Under the pieces are notes generated by a model. The model made no database searches. It was not told where the DNA came from and worked only from the letters and a program-made list of their open reading frames with translations. This document shows, piece after piece, positions 17,766 through 26,669 of a DNA stretch of 64,000 bases (the first letter of the stretch is position 1; every line of letters starts with the position of its first letter). Source of the DNA: an uncultured Burkholderiales bacterium (GTDB lineage Bacteria > Pseudomonadota > Gammaproteobacteria > Burkholderiales > Burkholderiaceae_C). A program made the position numbers and the translations under genes. The stretch spans positions 1-64,000 of the forward strand of contig CALBSC010000070.1 in NCBI GenBank assembly GCA_937927685.1. The letters are read 5' to 3'.

Positions 17766-18806
17766 TCAGTCGCAGGCGACAGGCCTTACCGCACAAGGTC
17801 CGCGTCGAATGCTCGCATCCAGCGCTTCAATCAAGGCGCCGACGGTTCGCAGGTGAGGCGCGGGCACTTGCATGCGTTCGGCCATCTCGATGCATGCGCC
17901 GATGATGGCTTGCCACTCCAAGGGGCGACCGGCGCGCGTGTCCTGAAGCATCGACGGTTGTTGGGCAAAGTTGCCGATAACCCGCTGAAGTTCCTCATCC
18001 GGATCGATCTGAAGTTCTGTGCCGGCTTGCCTGGCAATGCAAGAAACCTCTCGAAGCAAGGCTGCCACCAGGTCCCTGACTGCGGGCAACACCACCAGAT
18101 GACCGCTGGACGATTGCGTCAGGGCCGCCAGCGGACCCCACACCAGGTTGAAGACCAGTTTGCGCCATTTGTCGGCGCGAATGTCAGTGGTCAATTGCAC
18201 GGGGTAGCCGAGTTCGAGGGCTGAGGCTGTTTGCTGCAAGCGAGTGGACATCGAGCCATCCAACTCGCCCAGCACCAGTTTCTGCGGACCTTTCACAGTG
18301 GGCAGGAACAAATGGCCAGGGGCCAGCAGGGTGGCCGGCCGGTAAATGACCGCTCCCAGGATATGGTCTAAGTCAAAGATGCGGTTCAATTCGGTGGACT
18401 GCAGCGACGTGAGCTGGGTGCCCGCCCATGGTGACTGAACGCGCTCGAACAGCCACCACGGCAAACCATTTTGAACCATCACCAGACAGCCGCCGGGTGC
18501 CAGCAGCCGTTGAATGTCGGGCGCCGAAGTGAGCAGCTGGGTTGACTTGAGTGTGACCAGTATGAGATCGAACGATTGGTCGGGCAATTCGGAGGGAAAA
18601 ACCGCGCTGACCGCGTGCTGTTCCCGGCGTCCGTCTGCCCATTCCAACAGGACGCCACGGCTCTCCTGCATGGCCTTCAAGTGCTGGCCTCGAGCGCCCA
18701 GGGTGACGTCAAGACCCGCCTGAGCCAGCCGCCCTCCCAGAAAGGCGCCAATCGCACCCGCGCCGTACACCAGCACGCGGGGGAGGGCCGGGGGGGCTGC
18801 GCTCAT
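17766..18806 (-). CDS. Ketopantoate reductase (PanE/ApbA)-like oxidoreductase
   Basis: A 346-residue PanE-family enzyme. The Rossmann motif is VLVYGAGAIGAFLGGRL; the active-site segment is MVQNGLPWWLFER, closely like the NNGIPWWW of the paralogue at 1320; DKWRKLVFNLVWGPLAALT supplies the C-terminal lysine block. The shared N-G-x-P-W-W suggests that both belong to one subfamily separate from housekeeping PanE. It overlaps the upstream Bug gene by four bases, so the two are translationally coupled. This supports a link between Bug-mediated sensing or uptake and 2-oxo-acid reduction (inference). Confidence 0.87.
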   Translation of the reverse strand: MSAAPPALPRVLVYGAGAIGAFLGGRLAQAGLDVTLGARGQHLKAMQESRGVLLEWADGRREQHAVSAVFPSELPDQSFDLILVTLKSTQLLTSAPDIQRLLAPGGCLVMVQNGLPWWLFERVQSPWAGTQLTSLQSTELNRIFDLDHILGAVIYRPATLLAPGHLFLPTVKGPQKLVLGELDGSMSTRLQQTASALELGYPVQLTTDIRADKWRKLVFNLVWGPLAALTQSSSGHLVVLPAVRDLVAALLREVSCIARQAGTELQIDPDEELQRVIGNFAQQPSMLQDTRAGRPLEWQAIIGACIEMAERMQVPAPHLRTVGALIEALDASIRRGPCAVRPVACD

Positions 18807-19780
18807 TCCTTCGGTATTTTGGCTTCGTTGACGATTTTGCCGAACTTGGCCAGGTCATCGTGAATGATTTGTCCCAATTTCTCAGGCGAGCCACCGTTGA
18901 TGACCAAGCCCAACTCGCGAGCCCGTTGCATCAGTTGTGGTTGGCGCAGCACCTCGTTGGCAACAGCATTGAGCTTGGCAATGATGGCCGCTGGTGTCCC
19001 GGCAGGTGCAGCAATGCCTTGGTTGATGGGCAAACTGAACCCCTTGACGCCCGCTTCATCCAGGGTTGGCACATCGGGGAACACGGGGTCGCGTTGGGGG
19101 CCCGCCGTGGCGAAGGCTTTCAATCGGCCGGTGTCCAGCAGGGGCTTGGCATTGCCATCCCCGTAAATGCAACTCACGTTGCCTGCCAGCACATCCTGTA
19201 AGGCAGGTCCGCCCCCTCGGTAATGGACGTGTGTGATGTCGGTCCCGGTCATGGATTTGAAGAGCGACCCCAGCAGATCATGGCCAGACCCAGGTCCTGC
19301 GGTGGCATTGGTCAGTTTGCCCGGATTTTTTTTCGCATAGTCGACCAGTTCAGCAATGGTGTTGGCAGGTACGGACGGGTTGCAGACAAAGATATTGGCA
19401 TACCAGAACAGCGGCGTCACCGGCTTGAAACTGGTGACCGGGTCGAACGCTAACGACTTGGACATGGCAGGCATGGAGCCATGGGTGATGGAGTTGATGT
19501 ACAGCAGGGTGTAGCCATCTGGATTGGATTGGGCGACATGCTGCACGCCGATGCGTGTGCCTGCACCCCCCCGGTTATCCACAACCACGGGCGTGCCCAG
19601 CACCGCGGACATGCGGTCGGCTACAAGACGAGCCGCCGTGTCGGTGATGGCACCCGGCGCATAAGGCACCACCAAGCGGATGGGCCTGTTGGGGTAATCC
19701 TGCTGGGCCAGCGCGGGAAGAGCAAGGGCCGCACTGGCTGCGGCAACCATGCCGGTCAGAATGATTCTGCGGATCTCCAT
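18803..19780 (-). CDS. Bug/TctC-family periplasmic solute-binding protein
   Basis: A 325-residue Bug protein with a Sec-type leader (MEIRRIILTGMVAAASAALALPALAQ). The mature start is YPNRPIRLVVPYAPGAITD, followed by VVVDNRGGAGTRIG, NPDGYTLLY and HVHYRGGGPALQDVLAG. One difference from the common pattern is PGAITD where most members have PGG-x-x-D. It lies 47 bases downstream of the bicupin gene at 19828 on the same strand and overlaps the PanE-like gene that follows it. Confidence 0.92.
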   Translation of the reverse strand: MEIRRIILTGMVAAASAALALPALAQQDYPNRPIRLVVPYAPGAITDTAARLVADRMSAVLGTPVVVDNRGGAGTRIGVQHVAQSNPDGYTLLYINSITHGSMPAMSKSLAFDPVTSFKPVTPLFWYANIFVCNPSVPANTIAELVDYAKKNPGKLTNATAGPGSGHDLLGSLFKSMTGTDITHVHYRGGGPALQDVLAGNVSCIYGDGNAKPLLDTGRLKAFATAGPQRDPVFPDVPTLDEAGVKGFSLPINQGIAAPAGTPAAIIAKLNAVANEVLRQPQLMQRARELGLVINGGSPEKLGQIIHDDLAKFGKIVNEAKIPKE

Positions 19781-19827
19781 GGCGAGGTGTCCTTCTTAGG
19801 GTCAGCGGATGCTGGGCAATATGAATT

Positions 19828-20826
19828 TCAATGCGCGCTTTGGGCGAGCTTCAAGGCTTCGATCTGCTGAGCGGAGATGGTTTCTCGGCTCTGCGTCACC
19901 AGGAGAATTCGCGATGGCTGGTCCGAGGTATTGCGCACGGTCCGTGCTGTGTCAGGCTCTATGCGCACCAGGTCATAGCGATTGAGGTTCACCGCTTGTC
20001 CCTGCAAGCTCACTTCGCAGGTGTGATCGCTGATCTGGATCACCCACTGGCAGTGCTCATGGTCCACCGTGGCTGTGGAAGATTCGTGAGCGGCTAACTT
20101 GAGCATGGACACGTCCATGCCCGGCCAGCATGACACGGGGGCCGGCGCATGCGGGCTTGAACTCATGACAGGATAGACGGTTTCGCTGGCGGTGGGTTGC
20201 GCGGGAAGAGCGTCCGCGCGGGTGGTGCGCGCCTGCATTTTTTCTGCGGTGATGTCATAGGCTGCCTCGCCTTGAAAGCGCATGTTGATGCCTGCCAGGA
20301 GTTCCATGACGTGGTCGCCATGTTGCTGGCGAATGCCCTCGCCCGTGGATCGCAACATCTCGATCTTGTCGCTCATTTTGTCGTCGCCTTGAATCAAGAC
20401 CAGAAGCCTTGCCTCGGCGTTGGTGAGATTGCGGAATGTGCGATAGACATTGGGGGGGACCGAGCAAAGATCTCCGGGATTCAACGTGACTTTGTGCTGA
20501 AGCTCGTTGCCCCACAGCACATCGAAGCGACCATCCAGACAGAAAAATGTTTCCAGTGTGCCGGTGTGGTTGTGCGACACGGGGCCTTGATTGGGCGTGC
20601 ATTGAGCCACCGTGATGCACAAGCCGGGCCAGCCTCGCAGGGGAGCCAGCGCATTGCGGCCAACCAAACCCGGAGGCGACACGATGGGAAATACCTGATT
20701 GGCGGCCAGATACTCCATCACTTCGCGCGGAATGCCGTTGTTGGCGTGCTGGGACTGGTAGGACACCAATTCCTTGAAGCGGGCGATGGTGGGGCTGGAG
20801 GAGGGGGTGGGGTGAGCTTGAGTCAT
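19828..20826 (-). CDS. Bicupin-like protein with altered metal site
   Basis: A 332-residue protein whose N-terminal half contains cupin motif 1 (GPVSHNHTGTLETFFCLDG: His85, His87, Glu92) and a motif 2 (GDLCSVPPNVYRTFRN) where Arg129 replaces the usual histidine. The second half, from about residue 235, resembles a cupin core with CQWVIQISDHTCEVSLQG but no ligand set. It is the first gene of a probable cupin-Bug-PanE operon. Its motifs resemble those of the cupins at 12430 and 13134, so the three are probably paralogues. Confidence 0.85.
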   Translation of the reverse strand: MTQAHPTPSSSPTIARFKELVSYQSQHANNGIPREVMEYLAANQVFPIVSPPGLVGRNALAPLRGWPGLCITVAQCTPNQGPVSHNHTGTLETFFCLDGRFDVLWGNELQHKVTLNPGDLCSVPPNVYRTFRNLTNAEARLLVLIQGDDKMSDKIEMLRSTGEGIRQQHGDHVMELLAGINMRFQGEAAYDITAEKMQARTTRADALPAQPTASETVYPVMSSSPHAPAPVSCWPGMDVSMLKLAAHESSTATVDHEHCQWVIQISDHTCEVSLQGQAVNLNRYDLVRIEPDTARTVRNTSDQPSRILLVTQSRETISAQQIEALKLAQSAH

Positions 20827-21062
20827 GGACTTGGATGGGATGCGTCAGGACTATGAGGTCGGTGAGGTGATCAGTTGAAAAAAAGATCGCCATTCATTGA
20901 ATCTGATGAAGCACAACTTGCATGTCTCACATCGGACAGACTCCGCATCAGCTCTTCATCCGGTGATGACTCGATCTGCATCTGCGTCGTCAAGTGCGCT
21001 CGCATGCCTAGGAAGGGGCGTTCTACAGCAGTTGAGCAATTCAGGAAATAGACGCCCGTCCA

Positions 21063-22034
21063 TCACTCCGCCTGCATCCCCGCATCCGCAAAGGCTTTGG
21101 ACCAGGCTTGCAACTGCTCCGGCAAGAAGGCCGCCAATTCGCCGGGGGTGCTGCTGGCCAAGTCAAATCCGAGTTTGTCCACGCGCTCACGCACGTCGGG
21201 ACGCGCCATGGCGGCGGCCATTTCACGGCTCATGCGTTGTGCAATCTCGGGGGGCAGCTTGGCCGGGCCAAACAAGGCGGCCCAGGTGCCTGCCGTCAGC
21301 GGCGGTACGCCGGCTTCCACCGCGGTGGGCACTTGTGGCATCAGGCTGTAGCGGTTGGGCAGCAACACGGCCATGGCGCGCAACTTGCCCGACTGCACAT
21401 GCGGCAACGCGCTGGTGGGGGTGGCAAACGTCATCTGCAAATGCCCGCCCAGGATATCGTTCACCGTGGGGCTCTCGCCTTTGTAGGGAATCAGGTTGAG
21501 GTCAAGCTTCGATTCTTGCTTGAGCCGTGTGAACATCAACTGGGTGACGCCGCTGTAACTGCCGTAGTTCATCTTGCCGGGTTGTTGCCGGGCCAGGGCA
21601 AACAGTTCCTGGGCATTCTGTGCGGGCAGTTGGGCACCGGCCACCAGCACATAGATGTAGCGGCCCACCAGCGTCACGGGTGTGAAACTCTTGATGGGGT
21701 CGTAGGGCGGGTTCTTTTTCAGCAGGGGCACCTGCATCATGGGCGTGTTGGAGGCGAGGAAAAAGGTATGACCGTCAGGCTCCGAGCGCGCCACATAGTC
21801 GCCGGCGATGGCGCCATCGGCACCGGGCCGGTTTTCGACCAGCACGGGCTGGCCCAGTGATTGGGTGAGCACCTGCGCCAGAATGCGGGCCACCGCATCG
21901 GTGGAGCCACCGGGGGGGAACTGCAGCACCAGGCGAACCGGTTTGGTCGGCCAGGTCTGGCCCCATGCCGTCAGGCCCAGCAAACACAGCAGCAGGCCGG
22001 TGAACAGTCGTTTGGACCATGAGCGAGGATGCAT
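21063..22034 (-). CDS. Bug/TctC-family periplasmic solute-binding protein
   Basis: A 323-residue Bug protein. The leader is MHPRSWSKRLFTGLLLCLLG to about AWGQT. WPTKPVRLVLQFPPGGSTD, VLVENRPGADGAIAGDYVA, EPDGHTFFLA and LIPYKGESPTVNDIL identify the family. It stands alone, divergent from glycerol kinase with 129 bases between them. The 236 bases downstream, to the bicupin gene, hold no convincing gene or strong terminator. Confidence 0.92.
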   Translation of the reverse strand: MHPRSWSKRLFTGLLLCLLGLTAWGQTWPTKPVRLVLQFPPGGSTDAVARILAQVLTQSLGQPVLVENRPGADGAIAGDYVARSEPDGHTFFLASNTPMMQVPLLKKNPPYDPIKSFTPVTLVGRYIYVLVAGAQLPAQNAQELFALARQQPGKMNYGSYSGVTQLMFTRLKQESKLDLNLIPYKGESPTVNDILGGHLQMTFATPTSALPHVQSGKLRAMAVLLPNRYSLMPQVPTAVEAGVPPLTAGTWAALFGPAKLPPEIAQRMSREMAAAMARPDVRERVDKLGFDLASSTPGELAAFLPEQLQAWSKAFADAGMQAE

Positions 22035-22163
22035 TGTCAGTCTCCGGAGATCGGGTCAGTGGGTGAAGTGGGGGTGTGGCTCGTATTCTGCTACGAACCC
22101 GCAGGCCTGTGGGTTTGGGCTTTCCCGGTGGACAAATCGGGCGACTCGGATTGAAATGGGTGC

Positions 22164-23663
22164 ATGAGTCATATCCTGTCCCTGGATCAGGGCACCACCA
22201 GTTCGCGTGCCATCGTCTTCAATGCACAGGGCGACACGGTGGCCAGGGCGCAACGCGAGTTTGCCCAGCATTTTCCGCAGCCGGGCTGGGTCGAGCACGA
22301 TCCGATGGAAATCTGGAGCTCCCAGCTTCAAGTGGCCCGCGAGGCCTTGGCATCGGCCCAGCGACAGGGGGCTCATGTGTCGGCCCTGGCCATCACCAAC
22401 CAGCGCGAAACCACGGTGCTGTGGGACCGGGCAACCGGCCAGCCGGTGGCGCCGGCCATCGTCTGGCAAGACCGTCGAACGGCAAGCCACTGTGACCTGT
22501 TGCGCAGGCAAGGGCACGCCAACGTGTTTCAACGCAAGACCGGGCTGATGCTCGATGCGTATTTTTCCGGCACCAAGTTGGCCTGGCTGCTCGACCAGGT
22601 GCCGGGCGCACGGCGCCGTGCCGAGCGTGGAGAGCTGGCCTTTGGCACGGTAGACAGCTGGCTGATCTGGCAACTCACCGGCGGGCGTGTGCACGCCACC
22701 GATCCGAGCAACGCGTCGCGCACGCTGCTCTTCAATCTGCACACGATGGCGTGGGACCCGCCCTTGCTGGCCCTCCTGAACATTCCCCCCTCCGTGCTGC
22801 CGCAGGTGGTGCCCTCCAGCGGTGTGCTGGGCGACACCGATCCCTCGCTGTTGGGCCGCTCGTTTCCCATCGCGGGTGTGGCGGGGGACCAGCAAGCGGC
22901 CACCTTCGGTCAGGCCTGCTTCGAGCCGGGCATGGCCAAGAACACCTATGGCACCGGCTGCTTCATGCTCATGAACACCGGACAGACCGCGGTGGCCAGT
23001 CGGCACCGCTTGCTCTCCACCGTGGGATGGCAAGGGCCACAGGGACGCGCGCATACGGCTTATTGCCTGGAGGGCTCGGTGTTCATGGCTGGCGCTACCG
23101 TGCAATGGTTGCGGGATGGTCTGCAGATGATCCGGCAAGCCCACGAGGTGGAAGCCCTGGCCGCCACCGTGGAGGACACCGGGGATGTCTACCTGGTGCC
23201 GGCATTCGCTGGACTGGGCACGCCGGAGTGGGACAGCTATGCCCGCGGTACCCTGGTGGGCATGACCCGCGGCACGGGACGCGCGCACATTGCCCGTGCA
23301 GCACTTGAAGCCATCGCCCTGCAGACGGCCGATGTGTTTGATGCCATGGCCCAGGATGCCGGTGTGCCGTTGCGCGAACTGCGGGTCGACGGTGGGGCCA
23401 GTCGCAACAACCTGCTCATGCAGTTGCAGGCCGATTTGCTGGGGGTGCCCGTGGTACGTCCCCAGGTGACAGAAACCACGGCCCTGGGGGCCGCCTACCT
23501 GGCCGGTTTGGCCTGCGGTGTCTGGCGTGACGCCCACGACATTGCGGCGTTGTGGCAAGTGGACCGGCGCTTCGAGCCGGGCCTGAGTGATGTGGCGCGC
23601 CGCCACAAGCTCCAGCGCTGGCATGAAGCGGTACAGCGATCGCGGGGCTGGGCGCCTGCTTGA
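22164..23663 (+). CDS. glpK: Glycerol kinase
   Basis: A 499-residue FGGY-family kinase converting glycerol and ATP to glycerol-3-phosphate in the cytoplasm. The N-terminal phosphate loop is LSLDQGTTSSRAIVF. Substrate-site blocks include TNQRETTVLWDRATG, VWQDRRT and FAGLGTPEWDSYARG. DGGASRNNLLMQLQADLLG and ETTALGAAYLAGLA near the end are GlpK signatures. Length equals the usual 495-505. No glpF, glpD or regulator lies beside it in this window. Confidence 0.95.
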   Translation: MSHILSLDQGTTSSRAIVFNAQGDTVARAQREFAQHFPQPGWVEHDPMEIWSSQLQVAREALASAQRQGAHVSALAITNQRETTVLWDRATGQPVAPAIVWQDRRTASHCDLLRRQGHANVFQRKTGLMLDAYFSGTKLAWLLDQVPGARRRAERGELAFGTVDSWLIWQLTGGRVHATDPSNASRTLLFNLHTMAWDPPLLALLNIPPSVLPQVVPSSGVLGDTDPSLLGRSFPIAGVAGDQQAATFGQACFEPGMAKNTYGTGCFMLMNTGQTAVASRHRLLSTVGWQGPQGRAHTAYCLEGSVFMAGATVQWLRDGLQMIRQAHEVEALAATVEDTGDVYLVPAFAGLGTPEWDSYARGTLVGMTRGTGRAHIARAALEAIALQTADVFDAMAQDAGVPLRELRVDGGASRNNLLMQLQADLLGVPVVRPQVTETTALGAAYLAGLACGVWRDAHDIAALWQVDRRFEPGLSDVARRHKLQRWHEAVQRSRGWAPA

Positions 23664-23811
23664 GGTCATCCGTCAGTTCGTGAACGGATCCCAGGCGGCC
23701 GTCCTCCCGGGTCAGGGACACCGCCCTGGTCCGCCGACACCTGGGGGACGGGAGCGGAGACATCGGCTGGCCTACACTCCGGGGTTTGCTGCCCCCCCGA
23801 CAGGAGTTTTC

Positions 23812-24771
23812 ATGCTGCGACGTCATCTTGGAATGTTGATGCTGAGTCTGGTCAGTGCACCGCTTGCCTGGTCTCAATCGGCGGCCCCGATCAAACTCGT
23901 GGTGCCTTTTTCGACGGGCGGTCCCACCGACGTGGCGGCTCGCGTCATGGCGCCCCTGTTGTCCGAAAGCCTCGGACGGCCGGTGATCGTGGACAACCGG
24001 GTGGGTGCCACGGGTGCCATCGGGGCCGAACTGGTGGCCAAGTCGCCTGCGGATGGTTCCACCATTCTTTTCGGCACCAGCAGCATCATGGCGGCCAATG
24101 TGGCCTTGATGCCCAAGCTGCCCTTTGACCCCATTCAGGACTTTGTGCCGCTGTCGCAAATCGCCGCCATTGAGAACATCCTGGTGGTGCACCCCTCGGT
24201 GCCGGCGAACAACGTGCAGGAGTTGATCCGCTACGCGCGGGACAATCCGGGCAAGCTGAATTACGGATCCTCAGGGCTGGGCAGCACCTACCACCTGGGG
24301 GCCGAGTTCTTTGCCAACCTGGCCAAGGTGCAGATGACGCACGTGCCCTACAAAGGCCAGGGCCCCGCCATGCAGGACTTGCTGGCCGGACACCTGCAGG
24401 TCATGTTCGATGCCTACAACTCGGCCGTGCCCAACATGAAGGCGGGTCGGGTGCGCGCCCTGGGCCTGACCAGCGCCAAGCGCAACCCCGACTTGCCCGA
24501 TCTGCCCACGGTGGCGGAGCAGGGCCTGCCGGGCTATGTCACCGCGCAGTGGCTGGCGTTTTTCCTGCCCGCCAAAACGCCCGCCGCCACGGTGGACAAA
24601 CTCAACCAGACTGTGGTGAGCATCCTGCAACGACCGGACGTGCGTGAGCGTTTTCTTCGGCTGGGCCTGTTGCCCGTGTCGTCCAGCCCGGCTGAGCTGG
24701 ACGCCTTGCTCAAGCGCGACATTGCCTTGTGGAGCCGGGTGGTCAAAGAGGGCAACATCAAGCCCGAGTGA
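23812..24771 (+). CDS. Bug/TctC-family periplasmic solute-binding protein
   Basis: A 319-residue Bug protein. CAGGAG lies five bases before the ATG. The leader is MLRRHLGMLMLSLVSAPLAWSQ. Family blocks are IKLVVPFSTGGPTD, VIVDNRVGATGAIG, SPADGSTILFG and HVPYKGQGPAMQDLLAG. It sits between glycerol kinase and the TonB gene (24 bases away). Whether the link with TonB is functional is not known; Bug genes are often scattered. Confidence 0.92.
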   Translation: MLRRHLGMLMLSLVSAPLAWSQSAAPIKLVVPFSTGGPTDVAARVMAPLLSESLGRPVIVDNRVGATGAIGAELVAKSPADGSTILFGTSSIMAANVALMPKLPFDPIQDFVPLSQIAAIENILVVHPSVPANNVQELIRYARDNPGKLNYGSSGLGSTYHLGAEFFANLAKVQMTHVPYKGQGPAMQDLLAGHLQVMFDAYNSAVPNMKAGRVRALGLTSAKRNPDLPDLPTVAEQGLPGYVTAQWLAFFLPAKTPAATVDKLNQTVVSILQRPDVRERFLRLGLLPVSSSPAELDALLKRDIALWSRVVKEGNIKPE

Positions 24772-24795
24772 CGGCTGCAGTACCATCTGCCCATC

Positions 24796-25515
24796 ATGAT
24801 CGGTGGCAATTCGGTTCGCGGGGGTCTGCCACGTCGGTGGGGGGTGCTGGCCAGCGTGGTGCTGGTGCACCTGGGCGTGCTGTGGTGGTTGCAGCAGGGG
24901 CTGAGCCGGGAGGTCTGGCCGTTGGTCACCCCGGTCACCTTGATCAACGTCCCCCTGGATCCACCGGCGCCAGCCGTTTTGCCTGACCGCAAGCCCGAGA
25001 AACTGCCCGAGCCATTGGCTGTTCCCAACCGCCTGGCCCCCACGCCCAGGCCGCAGCCAGTCCCTGAGCCACCTTCACCGCCCACCGCCTCACCGTCAGC
25101 GGTCAGCGTCACACCCCTCCCTTCCGTCGCATCCCCACTGCCCGCCACCGAGTCGCCGGCTCAGGCCTCGTCGGCCGTGCCGCCTGCGTCCGGCAGCCGG
25201 GCAGGACCCGGCCCCGGCGCTGCCGCCCCCAGCGTCGTCCTGCCCTCGGCCAGTGCCGCCTACCTGCACAACCCCCCACCGGCCTATCCGGCCATGAGTC
25301 GTCGCCTGGCCGAGCAGGGGCGGGTGATGGTGCGGGTGCTGATCGGCACCGATGGTTTGCCGCAAAAGGCCGAACTGCAGGCCGGCAGCGGGTACGATCG
25401 GCTGGATCGCGCCGCGCTGGACGCGGTGATGCGCTGGCGTTTTGTGCCGGGGCGGCGGGGCGATGTGCCCGAAACCATGTGGGTGAGCGTGCCCATCGTG
25501 TTCAATTTGGAGTAA
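24796..25515 (+). CDS. TonB energy-transducing protein
   Basis: A 239-residue TonB-family protein. One N-terminal transmembrane helix (about residues 17-35), a proline-rich periplasmic spacer (about residues 50-150) and a C-terminal TonB domain (about residues 160-239) with PAYPAMSRRLAEQGRVMVRV and DAVMRWRFVPG. It passes proton-motive energy from ExbB/ExbD to outer-membrane receptors. exbB follows after six bases and exbD after that. No TonB-dependent receptor gene is in the window. Confidence 0.92.
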   Translation: MIGGNSVRGGLPRRWGVLASVVLVHLGVLWWLQQGLSREVWPLVTPVTLINVPLDPPAPAVLPDRKPEKLPEPLAVPNRLAPTPRPQPVPEPPSPPTASPSAVSVTPLPSVASPLPATESPAQASSAVPPASGSRAGPGPGAAAPSVVLPSASAAYLHNPPPAYPAMSRRLAEQGRVMVRVLIGTDGLPQKAELQAGSGYDRLDRAALDAVMRWRFVPGRRGDVPETMWVSVPIVFNLE

Positions 25516-25521
25516 TGCAAC

Positions 25522-26211
25522 GTGAATGCATCGAGTGGATTGATCCAGGTCTGGCAGCAAGGCGATGGGGTGACCCGTTTTGTGGCCCTGTTGTTGCTGG
25601 CCATGTCGCTGGCGTCGTGGGTGGTCATGGTGCTCAAGGCCCTGGATGTGTGGGGCCTGCGCCGTCAGGCACAGCGGGTGGAGACCTTCTGGGAGAGTCC
25701 CAACCTGAAGGCGGGCCTGCAATCCCTGGGGGATGCGCAGGACCACGGGGCCTTTCGTCGACTGGCTGAACAGGCCGAGCAGGCGTTGGCCCACGCCAAC
25801 CGCCATGACGGGGCCCCGCACCTGCACGACAGCCTGGACCTGAGCGACTGGATGACACGCGCCTTGCAAAACGCGCTCGATCACACCACCGCGCAACTGC
25901 AATCGGGTCTGATCCTGCTGGCCTCGGTGGGCTCCACCGCCCCCTTTGTGGGTCTCTTTGGCACCGTCTGGGGCATCTACCATGCGTTGATGGGCATTGG
26001 TCAGGCCGGCCAGGCCACCATTGACCAGGTGGCCGGCCCCATCGGTGAGGCGCTGGTCATGACGGCCCTGGGTCTGGCGGTGGCCATACCGGCTGTGCTG
26101 GGCTACAACGCCCTGGTGCGTGCCAACAAGACCATCGTGGTGCAACTCAAGCGCTTCGCCCACGACCTGCATGCCTTGCAGGTGACCGGTGCGCGCATGC
26201 CGGCGCGCTGA
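25522..26211 (+). CDS. ExbB/TolQ/MotA-family proton channel
   Basis: A 229-residue inner-membrane protein. Helices are near residues 20-40, 128-150 and 172-195. The block SVGSTAPFVGLFGTVWGIYHAL is the family signature, followed by GEALVMTALGLAVAIPAVLGYN. It forms the proton channel with ExbD that energises TonB. The start is GTG (MNASSGLIQVW), with GGAG in the tail of the tonB gene upstream. It is the middle gene of a tonB-exbB-exbD operon. Confidence 0.92.
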   Translation: MNASSGLIQVWQQGDGVTRFVALLLLAMSLASWVVMVLKALDVWGLRRQAQRVETFWESPNLKAGLQSLGDAQDHGAFRRLAEQAEQALAHANRHDGAPHLHDSLDLSDWMTRALQNALDHTTAQLQSGLILLASVGSTAPFVGLFGTVWGIYHALMGIGQAGQATIDQVAGPIGEALVMTALGLAVAIPAVLGYNALVRANKTIVVQLKRFAHDLHALQVTGARMPAR

Positions 26212-26222
26212 GGGAGCAGGCC

Positions 26223-26630
<408 letters not shown>

Positions 26631-26669
26631 GGCATCCACTGTTCAATACATCAACACAAGAGGAACATC

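Noticed and set aside
20897..21499. 200-residue + strand frame between the bicupin and Bug genes
   Set aside because: Most of it is antisense to the Bug gene at 21063-22034, is rich in Arg/Pro/Ser, and has no family pattern.
22056..23669. 537-residue reverse frame opposite glpK
   Set aside because: Shadow of a real kinase; composition is His/Gln/Arg rich with no domain.
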